The notes: generated by a model not told the origin, from the letters alone. DNA of 64,000 nucleotides from Kineothrix sp. MB12-C1 (GCF_030863805.1 NZ_CP132957.1:434001-498000); one strand, 5' to 3'. Positions 9,949-19,657 are shown, counted from the stretch's first letter. A program made the numbers and translations.

Positions 9949-9991
9949 CTCCATAAACATTGCATATATTATTACGGCAACGTTTATGGAG
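9949..9991 (-). terminator. Terminator of the AraC-GH3-GPH operon
   Basis: A 15-base-pair arm (CTCCATAAACATTGC with one mismatch in its partner) encloses a 13-base loop. On the minus strand it is followed by GGTTTTTCTTTTATTTT, so it ends transcription arriving from the GPH transporter. Confidence 0.8.
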
Positions 9992-10042
9992 CTTTATATT
10001 ATTTATATTTTATATACGCTTTGAAACTCTTCAAAAATTCTT

Positions 10043-11386
10043 TTATCTCGCTAATCTTCTTTCCGCTAAGTCTTTTGAAATTTGAGGGTAAATCTTATCA
10101 ATATTAGCAAATAGCAAAATAATAAGTCCAACTGCAAATAATACGAACGGAACTGCTGTAAATAACATCTTAATAGCATTAACGGTTTCTGTTGTCTGAG
10201 ATGCGAGCACACCATTATAATGCCCCCACGCAAGTCCCCAGCCAACAACAGCTGCGCCAAATCCTGAGCCAACTTTCATTCCAAAGCTCGTCGCTGAATA
10301 AGTAAGCCCATCAATACGTACTCCGGTCTTCCACTCTCCATAATCTACAATATCCGCAACCATCGCAAACAGTCCTGCCGTATGAGGAATACCACCGATA
10401 CCCAATAATACAAGTCCCGTAATGGTTCCAGGCAATGAAGCCGGCATTACCATCATCATACCAACCCCAAACATTTCTAATACATAACCTATTACAAGGC
10501 TCTTCCATTTTCCAAGCATCTTGGAAATTTGAGGATAAAGAAGATTACCAATCATCTTAGGTAAAATAAAGCATAATGTCAAAGTTCCCATTAATGCCGC
10601 ATTTCCCAATACATCCCTTGCAAAGTAGATACGAATGCCATTATTAATACCAAGTGCTGTATAATTTATAATGAAAATCAAAGTAATTAAAACGAAGTAT
10701 TTATTCTTAAATAGTATCTTAAAGGAATGAATTACAGATACTTTTTCCTTTTCTTCCTTCTTTTCTTGCACATCAACAAAGTTGCGTTCCTTCGTAAAGA
10801 AGAAAGTAATCAGCAACAGTACGATTGCAATTATACCAAAAATAATCGCCATTCCGGTCCAGCCAAATTTGTTAACTAGTTTCATGGTATTGTAGTTGAT
10901 AATTAAAACAACACTCATTGTACAGAAGAATCTCATAGAGCTCATAGTAACACGATCCTTGGGGTCCGGAGCTTCTAAAGACAACAATGTATTATAAGCA
11001 AGGTTACTTGCGGTATAAATAACTGCTGCCATAATAGTATAGGAAATAGCGGCATATGCTATTTTGGCACCACTGCTAAAAGAATCCGGCACGCTAAACA
11101 GCAATACAAGACCAACTCCCATAGGAACTGCAGACCAGAGAATCCATGGTCTCGCTTTACCTAAGCGGGTATGAGTCCTGTCAATAATCACACCCATTCC
11201 TAAATCCGAAAATCCATCCACAAGTCTTGACAACAGCATAATAGTACCTATTACTGCCGCACTAATACCAACATTATCCGTATAATACAATGTTAAGAAA
11301 GAACCAATTGTCGTCCATATAAAGTTACATCCCCCATCACCGACTGCAAAAGCAAGTTTCTCATAAAATGGTATCTTATTTTTCAT
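10043..11386 (-). CDS. GPH-family sugar:cation symporter
   Basis: A 447-aa transporter with 12 membrane segments of the glycoside-pentoside-hexuronide family (major facilitator superfamily). The signature RLVDGFSDLGMGVIIDRT followed by GKARPWILW is characteristic of MelB/XylP/UidB relatives. It likely imports a beta-linked glycoside or oligosaccharide cleaved by the adjacent GH3 enzyme. It is the last gene of the operon, 10 bases after the glycosidase stop. Confidence 0.92.
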   Translation of the reverse strand: MKNKIPFYEKLAFAVGDGGCNFIWTTIGSFLTLYYTDNVGISAAVIGTIMLLSRLVDGFSDLGMGVIIDRTHTRLGKARPWILWSAVPMGVGLVLLFSVPDSFSSGAKIAYAAISYTIMAAVIYTASNLAYNTLLSLEAPDPKDRVTMSSMRFFCTMSVVLIINYNTMKLVNKFGWTGMAIIFGIIAIVLLLITFFFTKERNFVDVQEKKEEKEKVSVIHSFKILFKNKYFVLITLIFIINYTALGINNGIRIYFARDVLGNAALMGTLTLCFILPKMIGNLLYPQISKMLGKWKSLVIGYVLEMFGVGMMMVMPASLPGTITGLVLLGIGGIPHTAGLFAMVADIVDYGEWKTGVRIDGLTYSATSFGMKVGSGFGAAVVGWGLAWGHYNGVLASQTTETVNAIKMLFTAVPFVLFAVGLIILLFANIDKIYPQISKDLAERRLAR

Positions 11387-11396
11387 TTTCTTCCTC

Positions 11397-13463
11397 CTAG
11401 ATTGTAATCGTTGTCTTCAACAAATCCTTTGTTGCACTACTTGTACCCAAATACACCTCATACTCCATATGTTCTATTTCAAATGCATTTTTCTCCTCAT
11501 TAAACCAGGAAAGTTCTGAAACAGGGCAGGATATAATAACCTGACGCTTTTCGCTTTGCTGCAAATGCACTCTTTTAAAACCTTTTAAGGTTTTAAAAGG
11601 TCTTTCAACCTTAGAATGCTCAAATCCCACATACAGCTGCAATACTTCATCTCCTTCACAATCCCCGGTATTTTTCAGTTCACAGCACGCATAAAGTACA
11701 TCATCTGCTACCCATGCTTTCATCTTATCTTTAGTAAAAGATGTATAAGATAAACCAAATCCAAATGGTACTTCCGGTTCCACTCCCTCCTTTTCAAGCT
11801 TTCGGTATCCATGAAAATACTCATAATACTGATACTCTGCATCCCAGTCCACCTGAGGCAAATCACTTTCCTTTTTGGGAATTACGAAAGGAAGTTTCCC
11901 GCTTGGGTTGACATCTCCATAAATAATTTCTCCCAGTGCTGTTCCACCTTCCATCCCCGGATAGTAGGCCATTACAATAGAGCTCACACAGTCTTTCCAC
12001 TCACTTATCAAAATAGTACTTCCGCCAATTAAAACAGCAATTGAGTTATTATTTACAGGTCCTATATGTTTCAGTAACTCTATATCTTCTTTGTGAAGTC
12101 CGAGACCAGTTCTTCGATCCCCGCCAATAGCACCTGTATAGACATCTTCCTTATTCGGAGCAACAAACTCACCCTCGTCATTGAAATCATATCCTACAAC
12201 AAAGATTACTGCATCTGCAGATTCAGCCAGCTTTTTGCAATGATTCAAATCCTCCCCTTCGTAATAAATTACCTCTGTGTTGGAAGATGCCTTTACTATT
12301 CCCTGTAAAGGGGTAACTACATAAGGCGGGAAAACCTGACTTGATCCCTTATCACCAGTCGCTTCATCCTGGGCCAGTTTGCCAAAAACAACAACTTGTC
12401 TGGTTGTTTTCTTATCCAGCGGTAATACATGATTTTGATTTTTAATCAAAGTAATACCTTCTCTCGCAGATTGCAATGCTAACTGTATATGGTCTTTACA
12501 TCCCACCACATCCATCTTTACTCTTTCTTTATCTTCTGTAAAAGCTAATATTGTTCGTATAATCCGAAGGGCCGCATCATCAATTTTACCTTCATCTACC
12601 AGACCTTCCTTCACCGCATTTATAAGCTTTTCGCCAAAAAACTTGGTCACGCACATCTCCATGTTCTGACCACCATTTACTGCCTCTACTGTATCTTTCA
12701 CACCCCATACAAAGTCGCTCATAATAAATCCATCAAATCCCCATTCTTCTTTTAAAACCTGATTTAACAGATAATTATTATGACCACACATCGTTCCTTT
12801 GTAGAGATTATAAGCACTCATAACAGAGCCCGCTCCGGCATCAATACACTTTTTAAAATGAGGAAGAAACACTTCTCTTTCTGTCCTTTTACTACAGTCA
12901 ATATTCACCTTAAATCTTGCATTTTCCATCTGATTAAAGGCGAAGTGCTTCAAGCAGGCCATAACACCATGTTTTTGCACTCCTTTTACCAAAGCTGCTC
13001 CCATCTCTCCTAATTCAAAGGAATCTTCTCCATAGGTTTCCTGACTTCTGCCCCAACCAGGGTTATAGGGCAGATTGATGCATACACCTGCAAAAAGATT
13101 TCCACCAAATGCAAGTACTTCTCTGGCTATTGCTTCTCCTATCTCTTCTTCCAGCTCCGTATCAAAGGTTGCACCCCGAAGCATGGAAACAGGAAAGCAT
13201 GTACTTTTTCCATTTCCGCAAACAACTCCTCTGGGACCATCACAAAAAAGCATGGGGGAAATCCCCTTTTCCGGTATTCCACCCGCCGGATACGGAAACT
13301 GATTATAATGTTCTTTCGTCAATTTCCGTATTGCGCCACGCACCTCTTCAAAGGTCATGCTCCCACTCATCAAGGATACCTTTTCCTCCAACGACAAAGT
13401 ATCTACAATACTTTTCGCCTTATCGGTAAATAACATCCTCTTTTCCTTGCTGTATTTCATCAT
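11397..13463 (-). CDS. Glycoside hydrolase family 3 beta-glycosidase
   Basis: A 688-aa cytoplasmic GH3 enzyme without signal peptide. The N-terminal TIM barrel carries GWGRSQETYGEDSFE and KHFAFN, and the nucleophile region is GFIMSDFVWGV (Asp in MSD). The alpha/beta sandwich domain follows from about residue 335, then a C-terminal fibronectin III-like domain (PFGFGLSYTSF onward). It hydrolyses terminal beta-glycosides, probably beta-glucosides or xylosides imported by the GPH symporter. The start overlaps the AraC gene stop by four bases, indicating translational coupling. Confidence 0.93.
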   Translation of the reverse strand: MMKYSKEKRMLFTDKAKSIVDTLSLEEKVSLMSGSMTFEEVRGAIRKLTKEHYNQFPYPAGGIPEKGISPMLFCDGPRGVVCGNGKSTCFPVSMLRGATFDTELEEEIGEAIAREVLAFGGNLFAGVCINLPYNPGWGRSQETYGEDSFELGEMGAALVKGVQKHGVMACLKHFAFNQMENARFKVNIDCSKRTEREVFLPHFKKCIDAGAGSVMSAYNLYKGTMCGHNNYLLNQVLKEEWGFDGFIMSDFVWGVKDTVEAVNGGQNMEMCVTKFFGEKLINAVKEGLVDEGKIDDAALRIIRTILAFTEDKERVKMDVVGCKDHIQLALQSAREGITLIKNQNHVLPLDKKTTRQVVVFGKLAQDEATGDKGSSQVFPPYVVTPLQGIVKASSNTEVIYYEGEDLNHCKKLAESADAVIFVVGYDFNDEGEFVAPNKEDVYTGAIGGDRRTGLGLHKEDIELLKHIGPVNNNSIAVLIGGSTILISEWKDCVSSIVMAYYPGMEGGTALGEIIYGDVNPSGKLPFVIPKKESDLPQVDWDAEYQYYEYFHGYRKLEKEGVEPEVPFGFGLSYTSFTKDKMKAWVADDVLYACCELKNTGDCEGDEVLQLYVGFEHSKVERPFKTLKGFKRVHLQQSEKRQVIISCPVSELSWFNEEKNAFEIEHMEYEVYLGTSSATKDLLKTTITI

Positions 13464-14383
13464 CCTTTATCCTCCAATATTTCCAGTAAGATTCGTTTTG
13501 CTTCACCTTGTTCAAAATCAAGGTACCCTCTTAGCTTAGGGCTTCCTTCTATGTCTATTTTTCGTTGACGATATTCATTGGGTGTTAATCCTGCACTCTT
13601 TTTAAAAATACGATAAAAAGTATTTTCTGAACCAAATCCACATTCATCAATAATGCATCCGATACTCTTCTCTGTATTTTTCAGTAGCCGTTTAGCTTCA
13701 TTCACTCGTAACGTATCAAGCATTTCTTTTAAAGAAAATCCGGCATGTTCTTTTAAATATCGATATACTGTCTTCTCTCCCATACCAATCTCTTTATAAA
13801 GGCTGCCCATAACGTCTTCTTCTGACAGATTATCTTTCAAATAATCGATAATTTTCATCAGCGTGGCCGCATTGCTGTCAGACTGCTCTGTCTTCAAATG
13901 CATATCATACTGCACATATTCAAATAAATCTGCAATCAAATCATAAACCTTGGCCCTCAAACGGTAGCAAGCCTTCCTGTCCTGCTGCAATACAGGTAAT
14001 ACGATTCCAGCAACTTTCTTCACAAAATAGCTATACTCCTTTTTTGCCGATTCTTCATTCACAACACTGTTTAGATAAAAGCGATAATAAGCATTGTCAC
14101 TATTTTCTTTTTTAAAAAGTCCCGGATCCAATTGTAAAATCATACAAATATTTTGATCTTCACTTTTTATTTCATGTACAGTTTTAGAATTCACCAGAAT
14201 AATATCTCCTTGGTGCATATCGATCGGCTTGGGACTAACACTTACTATAATGCTACCTTTCAACACTACAATTAGTTCATATTCATAGTGCCAATGAAAG
14301 CTACTGCTTTGAATAGAAGCAGCAAAAGCATTAACTGGATATTGATTTTTAAATTCAACTGTTTCAAAAATATATGAGCTCAT
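13460..14383 (-). CDS. AraC-family transcriptional regulator
   Basis: A 307-aa regulator with an N-terminal cupin sensor domain (about 15-110; HWHYEYELIVVLKGS) and a C-terminal double helix-turn-helix AraC domain (about 185-285; GFGSENTFYRIFKKSAGLTPNEYR). It heads the operon with the GH3 and GPH genes and so probably activates it in response to the transported sugar. An extra 20-residue tail follows the DNA-binding domain. Confidence 0.92.
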   Translation of the reverse strand: MSSYIFETVEFKNQYPVNAFAASIQSSSFHWHYEYELIVVLKGSIIVSVSPKPIDMHQGDIILVNSKTVHEIKSEDQNICMILQLDPGLFKKENSDNAYYRFYLNSVVNEESAKKEYSYFVKKVAGIVLPVLQQDRKACYRLRAKVYDLIADLFEYVQYDMHLKTEQSDSNAATLMKIIDYLKDNLSEEDVMGSLYKEIGMGEKTVYRYLKEHAGFSLKEMLDTLRVNEAKRLLKNTEKSIGCIIDECGFGSENTFYRIFKKSAGLTPNEYRQRKIDIEGSPKLRGYLDFEQGEAKRILLEILEDKG

Positions 14384-14692
14384 ATTCTTTTCCTTTTGTG
14401 TAGCCTTATAGATATCATAAAATAATTATATTATAATTTAATAATTTTTGTTGTCACAATCGTTTTAATGTACTGTCAAAAAAGGACATTATGACGATAT
14501 ATCTTATAATATAAATTCCAATTTATACATTTTGTATAATATCTTCTCATTTAATTTGGTTAATTATACCTTGACTAGTGAACCAACCTGTACTAATTTA
14601 GACTAATCCTCATTTCCTATTGGTTCTCTTAACGGATGATATAAGAAGTGTTCCTATGAAGATTCAATTTTCGATAAAAAGTGTTTTTTTCA
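14384..14692. other. Intergenic, AT-rich
   Basis: This is the divergent upstream region between the AraC operon and tRNA-Thr. It is very AT-rich, with no convincing gene or strong hairpin. It presumably holds the operon promoter and AraC sites, which cannot be pinpointed by eye. Confidence 0.4.
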
Positions 14693-14721
14693 TTGACAAA
14701 GATATTCTTAAATGATACAAT
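14693..14721 (+). promoter_or_regulatory. Promoter of tRNA-Thr
   Basis: TTGACA and TACAAT are separated by 17 bases; the -10 ends 13 bases before the tRNA 5' end. It is a near-consensus sigma-A promoter. Confidence 0.8.
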
Positions 14722-14734
14722 GACTTTCGGTATT

Positions 14735-14807
14735 GCTGATGTGGCACAGTCGGTAGCGCACCTCATTGGTAGTGAGGAGGTCACGGGTTCGATTCCCGTC
14801 ATCAGCT
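14735..14807 (+). tRNA. tRNA-Thr (anticodon GGT)
   Basis: A 73-base cloverleaf: acceptor GCTGATG pairs with CATCAGC, and the D-arm has the GGTA loop. The anticodon stem CCTCA/TGAGG holds loop TTGGTAG, reading anticodon GGT (threonine, ACC/ACT). The T-arm is ACGGG-TTCGATT-CCCGT. CCA is not encoded. It has its own promoter and terminator. Confidence 0.93.
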
Positions 14808-14812
14808 TGTGA

Positions 14813-14841
14813 AAAGTCCTTGATTTCAGGGACTTTTTTTA
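14813..14841 (+). terminator. tRNA terminator
   Basis: AAAGTCC and GGACTTT form a stem around a nine-base loop, followed by a run of seven T. Confidence 0.88.
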
Positions 14842-15194
14842 TTGTTGGGATTTGTTTCTTGATGTGGTATTAGAAAAATCATAACTTCATACCTCTCGGT
14901 ATATGACAATGTAATAGTTTAAATCATTCAATCAAAAACACTTTATATATAACACTATTTCCTGTGGAGAAAAAAGAAAAGAAAAAACAGCATTATAATA
15001 AAATCAGGAGCAGAATTCTGTTTCCAGTTTTCTGCTCCATACAACTATTCACAAATCATATATCGGTTCTTGGTATTTTTAAAATATATATATTTATAAT
15101 TTGGATAGCACCACTGCTCTGTTGTTCCCCATGAACATGTGTTTTTGTTCTTTTCATTTGGATATTATTTATCCACTGGGATGACAGCCCCTTC
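14842..15194. other. Intergenic region with one hairpin
   Basis: No gene is seen. A nine-base-pair hairpin (GGAGCAGAA at 15007-15015 with TTCTGCTCC at 15030-15038) could end the lipoprotein transcript from the minus strand. The rest is AT-rich without recognisable structure. Confidence 0.45.
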
Positions 15195-15716
15195 TTATTG
15201 CTTCTCCGTATTAATAGCTATAACTTTTAATCCTTCATCCAGCACTTCTCCAATCCAAACTTCTCCGTTCCCAAGCATAATACCCTGCCAATTAGCAAAA
15301 AGGTTCTTGCAAGAGGCTGTCTCCAACGCCTCTTTATATTCCTCACTTAACACAATATCCGCGTGCGCAAGACTTTCCTCATCTACGTATTCTACTCCTT
15401 GTATCGTGATCGGATAAGTAGCCATCTCAGAAACCGCCGCCCAGTCCTCATTCAAGATAGCTGCCTTCATCGACTCTGCAAACTCTTCTACCTCCTGCTT
15501 TGACTTCGAGGTACACACACTATAATAATCCATATCCTCAGAAACAAGGCTTTCTTCGTCTACTACATCATTATGACTATCCTCTGAATTTTCTTCTGTT
15601 TCATTATCAAAATTTTCCGCTATCCCTTCCCCTCCATTGCCGCACCCCATTAGTATCATAACAATAGATGTAGCTGCTAGTGCCAATACATATTTTCTAA
15701 GCATAATTAACATCAT
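15195..15716 (-). CDS. Acidic lipoprotein, function unknown
   Basis: A 173-aa protein with a type II signal peptide ending in the lipobox LMGC (Cys about residue 25). A strongly acidic linker (about 30-65) precedes a small C-terminal globular part (about 70-170) with AILNEDWAAVSEMATYPITI, a segment seen in small extracytoplasmic SnoaL/NTF2-like domains. It is likely surface-anchored. Several in-frame ATGs follow AAGGAG; the one at 15704 (MLRKY) is an alternative start. Confidence 0.7.
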   Translation of the reverse strand: MMLIMLRKYVLALAATSIVMILMGCGNGGEGIAENFDNETEENSEDSHNDVVDEESLVSEDMDYYSVCTSKSKQEVEEFAESMKAAILNEDWAAVSEMATYPITIQGVEYVDEESLAHADIVLSEEYKEALETASCKNLFANWQGIMLGNGEVWIGEVLDEGLKVIAINTEKQ

Positions 15717-15989
15717 CTCCTTTTTAAATATATCATCTGTTCTGTCCTCTTGGTCACAATAGTAACTTTTTACGCATAGTCTAGTCTACAAATTTTAATA
15801 GCTCACAATCACTACAATATGGCACCCTATTTGACTTTTATAAATCCCCCTTAATTTATCAATAACAACTCTGATTGTAGGATTACAATACATGTGTTAC
15901 AAAACTGAATAATATAAAAGCAAGGATACCTTTTTGTGTTATATTTAAGTCACCACAACAAAAATCAACGCAAAGGAGTGTATTCTCGC

Positions 15990-16196
15990 ATGGCTAGTAT
16001 AACACAGGATATGAGGTACCGTCTATCTCTCATTCATTACGCTGATAAGTATGGGGTCTCTAAGGCTGCCGCTAGATATGAGACCAACCGACAGTATATC
16101 TATCGGTGGAAACGACGCTTTCTCCCTCTTTTCCGAGCGCTAACTCTAAGTAATCTTTTGCTTCCGTATACTCAATGCCAGAAGATCGTTCTTTAA
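15990..16196 (+). pseudogene. IS481-like transposase remnant
   Basis: The first ~44 residues (MASITQDMRYRLSLIHYADK and on to YIYRWKRRF) are the N-terminal helix-turn-helix of an IS481/DDE-type transposase. After RRF the frame departs from the family and stops, so the catalytic core is deleted. AAGGAG lies before the start. The terminator-rich sequence up to about 16.5 kb is probably the far end of the same element. Confidence 0.75.
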
Positions 16197-16357
16197 AAAC
16201 TACCTCTATATCATTACATGCCACAAGCACCTTCAAAGATTAATTATCCTCCATTGATGCTTTTCAATCGAACATCAGTTCTGTATGTATTATAATCGTG
16301 TTGTATAATTGAAAAGAGAGCGGATGCGATTTCCCGATATTTGATACCAAACAAAAA

Positions 16358-16398
16358 GAAATAGCATTCACTTCACCGTCCAAAGTAGATGCTATTTC
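16358..16398. repeat. Hairpin in the IS remnant
   Basis: A 16-base-pair imperfect stem (GAAATAGCATTCACTT) has a nine-base loop. A second short hairpin (TCGGAAC-TTC-GCTTCCGA) follows. Both are probably parts of the decayed insertion sequence. Confidence 0.45.
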
Positions 16399-16468
16399 AA
16401 CAATACATTTTACTGAGGGCAAATCGGAACTTCGCTTCCGACTACCTTTCTAAGTAAATTATACAATG

Positions 16469-16497
16469 GGGTGCTTGAGAAATCAAGTACCCTTTTT
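16469..16497 (+). terminator. Terminator at the IS remnant end
   Basis: GGGTGCTTGA-GAAA-TCAAGTACCC is a ten-base-pair stem with a tetraloop, followed by TTTTT. Confidence 0.8.
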
Positions 16498-16650
16498 GTC
16501 TCTCACTACTAAATCTATTCTCATAGAGACTATCCCAAAGTGTTCGTGTAGAAAACGTTTAAAGTTGGTTGATTTTTTTAGAGTTTTTCTATCCTCTGTC
16601 TGCCAATATATATAGTCTTTCCAGCCATTATCAGTAAAAACTTTATTCAT
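16483..16650 (-). pseudogene. yoeB: Truncated YoeB-family toxin
   Basis: The first ~26 codons (MNKVFTDNGWKDYIYWQTED then RKTLKK) match YoeB/Txe ribosome-dependent mRNA interferases. The following 29 codons are unrelated and run into the IS remnant, so the catalytic part (normally to ~85 aa, with C-terminal Glu/Arg/His and Tyr residues) is missing. The start overlaps the antitoxin stop by eight bases, the normal arrangement. The toxin is presumably dead. Confidence 0.7.
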
Positions 16651-16906
16651 CAACCTCTACCTCAACGAGTTTATGCGTAGAAATAGTTCCATTCTCCAAC
16701 TGTGACTTCGATTCCATTAACCAATCATAGTTAGTTTTATTTCCCATTACGTAAATGTTTTCCATGAGATTATTATAGGACTCTTCTGATAACATTACAA
16801 CGTTCTTATTATTTTTTCTGGTAACAATCATTGTTTCATAATCATCTGTTACTTTATCCATATATGACTTCATATTATCACGAAGATTGGTATAATATTT
16901 TAACAA
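16643..16906 (-). CDS. yefM: YefM-family antitoxin
   Basis: An 87-aa Phd/YefM antitoxin with NLRDNMKSYMDKV, DDYETMIVTRKN, VVMLSEESYNNLMEN and the C-terminal toxin-binding tail TNYDWLMESKSQLENG. The usual N-terminus is matched only from the TTG at 16906. That codon sits inside an AT-rich palindrome also found at the end of a dispersed repeat in this window, so the native 5' region may have been replaced. Met at 16873 is an alternative, shorter start. It would normally neutralise YoeB and repress the operon. Confidence 0.75.
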   Translation of the reverse strand: MLKYYTNLRDNMKSYMDKVTDDYETMIVTRKNNKNVVMLSEESYNNLMENIYVMGNKTNYDWLMESKSQLENGTISTHKLVEVEVDE

Positions 16907-16973
16907 TATTATGAATTTCTGTACTTTTATTATATCGTACAGACAAAAGTTCATTGCCATATCAAAATTCTAT

Positions 16974-17288
16974 TTACTCTTCATTTATTGTTACATTCTT
17001 ATCTTCCTTAAGACGCGGATTCGCAGGAAACCAACCTTTACTCACGCGCTCCGCCTGTTCCTTCAGCTCATGAATGGACCACAGCATAGTAAACCCTAAG
17101 ACTGCGAGACCTCCGGATACAATCGTATGTGAGACAAATAGAGAAGCTGCGCAGCTCACAAGGCCGCCAATTAAGAATACAGGCCAAATCCTCCATGTGA
17201 AATAGTATTCACACTTAATAACAATAGGATGAAACAGACCTATAATAATAAAAGATAGTGCTCCGATAATTAAACCTGATATATGCAT
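16974..17288 (-). CDS. DUF4491 small membrane protein
   Basis: A 104-aa protein with three hydrophobic segments. It has the family-like sequence IGLFHPIVIKCEYYF, then a GG-rich helix, and the tail GWFPANPRLKED. It belongs to the DUF4491 family of Firmicutes membrane proteins, whose role is unknown. The start follows AAGGAGGAAG; the longer upstream frame lacks a ribosome binding site and overlaps the cyclase gene. Confidence 0.8.
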   Translation of the reverse strand: MHISGLIIGALSFIIIGLFHPIVIKCEYYFTWRIWPVFLIGGLVSCAASLFVSHTIVSGGLAVLGFTMLWSIHELKEQAERVSKGWFPANPRLKEDKNVTINEE

Positions 17289-17370
17289 AACTTCCTCCTT
17301 AAACAATAATGTTCGCGTTGATAATACAGCTAAAACATTGCTTTTACCGATTGTAATACAAGTATAATTC

Positions 17371-18873
17371 TCACCGCTCTTCGCAAAGCCGGGAACAATT
17401 GCGTCCGTTGTCTTTTGCTTTATACAAGGCCGAATCCGCCTGGGATAACATCTCATCCAAGGAATATGCGCTTCCTGCTTGAGAATATGCTATTCCGATA
17501 CTAATTGTAACTCTTATTTCATGTCCTTGGTAAAGAATTATTGTATTCTCAATATCCATCCGAAGTCTTTCCACTATGTCGAGCACCTTCTCTACCGGGA
17601 GATTCTCCAACATAACCACAATTTCCTCACCGCCGTAACGCCCTACCATATCATTCTGGCGAAAATAGCCTTTTATAATAGCTGCTATGTCCTGCAGCAC
17701 CATATCTCCACAAGAATGTCCGTAGGTGTCGTTCACTAGTTTAAAATGGTCCAAATCAATCATTAGTAAGGCATATGGATAGCTTTTAGCTTTCTTCGAA
17801 CTTAGCTTAAAATTCGCAAGATCGAAGAAAGTAGCCCTATTATAAATATGCATTAAAGGATCAAAAGTTGCTTTGCTATATAAGCTTTTCAGTTCGTTTT
17901 CTTTATCGGTAATATCATGGAATACAATACAGGTAGCATTTTTCTTATTATTTTGCACGATGTGAGTCTGTGTCACCCTATAAAACCGCATCTCACCATC
18001 TATGGGGAGATATAGCTCACCTTCGTTTTTAAGCCACTGAGGGTCCTTTATGATCTCGCCGGGAAGCAAGGAGGCTAACTCGGGAAACAGATTCTTGGCT
18101 GCCTTATTCGCATCCAAAAAACCGAAATCCTTGCCGTAAACGATAAAGGCATCTCCCATCGATTCAATCACTTGTGCCCGGGCTAACGGTACAACATTAA
18201 GTAAATTCTGCTTCCGAACAGAATATAGGAGCAGTGCCATAGAAAGAGAGACTGCAAAAGGATTCAGATCGATGCGAAGATGATTATAGGAAAAAGTATG
18301 ATAAATATTAACCACAAGGGGCATCAAAATAGATGCCAGCAAGCTAAGGCTCTGCCGTTTCTGCAATTGGCTTCCTATTCTTAGGTTCTTTAGAATACGC
18401 AGGATATTTAAAAATACGAACAGAAAACTATATGCAGTGGCAAGATAGCTCATCGGGCCCGCATATCCATGACAATTAGCAAGCTGCCCATTCCAGAAAT
18501 ATTCGATATGTGTATAATGTAAACGCACTAACGGAAATGCCTGAATGGTGAACAAATTAAATATAGGTAATGCAAAAATCAGACAATGCCTGCGAAGACT
18601 AAAGCGCTTTTCCCCATAAACATCCCGTATGAAAAGATAGTTTAGAATTACAAGGAACGGGGTTCCCATCTTTTGTACCCGCACTCCCATGAATGCAGCT
18701 TCTAACGTAGGAGAAATAATTTCCAACAAGTAACCAAATACATACAGGAAAGTACAGATGGTGGCGAAAATTAAGAAAAATGATCGTTCCGAATTGTGGT
18801 TCGCAACCGCATATATTAACAACAGGACGGAACCTAATGTTGCTGTAAGCATGAACCAAACAAATACATTCAC
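17371..18873 (-). CDS. Membrane-bound diguanylate cyclase
   Basis: A 500-aa signalling protein. About seven N-terminal membrane helices (1-225) form a 7TM-type sensor domain (HisKA_7TM-like). A PAS-like domain (about 230-320; AFIVYGKDFGFLDANKAAKN) and a GGDEF domain (about 335-495) follow. The active-site loop reads GRYGGEEIVVML, i.e. GGEEI, with the last Phe replaced by Ile; the metal/nucleotide residues are otherwise present. It probably makes cyclic di-GMP in response to a membrane ligand. It is monocistronic or leads into the DUF4491 gene. Confidence 0.88.
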   Translation of the reverse strand: MNVFVWFMLTATLGSVLLLIYAVANHNSERSFFLIFATICTFLYVFGYLLEIISPTLEAAFMGVRVQKMGTPFLVILNYLFIRDVYGEKRFSLRRHCLIFALPIFNLFTIQAFPLVRLHYTHIEYFWNGQLANCHGYAGPMSYLATAYSFLFVFLNILRILKNLRIGSQLQKRQSLSLLASILMPLVVNIYHTFSYNHLRIDLNPFAVSLSMALLLYSVRKQNLLNVVPLARAQVIESMGDAFIVYGKDFGFLDANKAAKNLFPELASLLPGEIIKDPQWLKNEGELYLPIDGEMRFYRVTQTHIVQNNKKNATCIVFHDITDKENELKSLYSKATFDPLMHIYNRATFFDLANFKLSSKKAKSYPYALLMIDLDHFKLVNDTYGHSCGDMVLQDIAAIIKGYFRQNDMVGRYGGEEIVVMLENLPVEKVLDIVERLRMDIENTIILYQGHEIRVTISIGIAYSQAGSAYSLDEMLSQADSALYKAKDNGRNCSRLCEER

Positions 18874-19009
18874 CCCAACAACCTCCTTAGTAAAATTTTA
18901 TATATCGTATATAGCCTATTTATTATTTTATCTTGCTTATCTTTTATAATACTCCGTTTTATTACAAGCCACTTCTACACTTTAGTATAGCATAGTCCGG
19001 TTCATTTTT

Positions 19010-19657
19010 CTATACCTTAGCCGCAAGCGGCCATGGTATACTTTCTACTTTTCTCATGGGCATATCCAGCCGCCGCGTACAAAGGTTATCCAAGAGTTGC
19101 TCGGAATGGCTTACAACCAGCATCCCTATATTGCGTCTTGTAATTTCCTCTTTCAAAAAGCTCCATATTTGAGCCTGCGTAATTAAGTCAAGCATAGCTG
19201 TTATTTCATCTGCCAGAATAAATCTCGTATTCTCTCCCAGAGCCCGTGCAATACAGAAGCGTTGCAACTCTCCACCGGACAGTTCTGCCGGATATCGATC
19301 CATCCATTCACGTTCAATTCCAAGACTCTTTATCACATGCTCATCGATAGTTCCTGCCTCAGCAAGTACCCGGGACATCTTCAGCCGGGGATTAACTGCG
19401 AGTTCGGGATGCTGCCAGATCATCTGTACCGGGCAGTAACCGCGGTAATCTTCAATTGGCTTTCCTCCCAAGGTCACCATCCCTGCATCCGGCTTCTCAT
19501 ATCCTGCGAATATTTTACATAACGTAGTCTTTCCATGGCCGCTGGAAGCATATAAACCTACAATCTCGCCACTTTCTATCGCAAGAGAAAAGCTGTGAAA
19601 TATCTGCCGATTGCCATTTTCGTAGCGAAATGACAATTTCTCCCCTTCTAAGATCAT
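19010..19657 (-). CDS. ABC transporter ATP-binding protein (NikE-like)
   Basis: A 215-aa ATPase of the peptide/nickel importer family. Walker A is ASSGHGKTTL, the signature is LSGGELQRF, and Walker B is FILADEITAML, followed by the H-loop histidine in VVSHSEQ. It is shorter than usual DppF/NikE, with a clipped C-terminus. The last codons (WPLAAKV) are encoded by a copy of a dispersed palindromic repeat, suggesting the repeat supplied the stop. It pairs with the preceding ATPase; the genes overlap by four bases. Confidence 0.88.
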   Translation of the reverse strand: MILEGEKLSFRYENGNRQIFHSFSLAIESGEIVGLYASSGHGKTTLCKIFAGYEKPDAGMVTLGGKPIEDYRGYCPVQMIWQHPELAVNPRLKMSRVLAEAGTIDEHVIKSLGIEREWMDRYPAELSGGELQRFCIARALGENTRFILADEITAMLDLITQAQIWSFLKEEITRRNIGMLVVSHSEQLLDNLCTRRLDMPMRKVESIPWPLAAKV

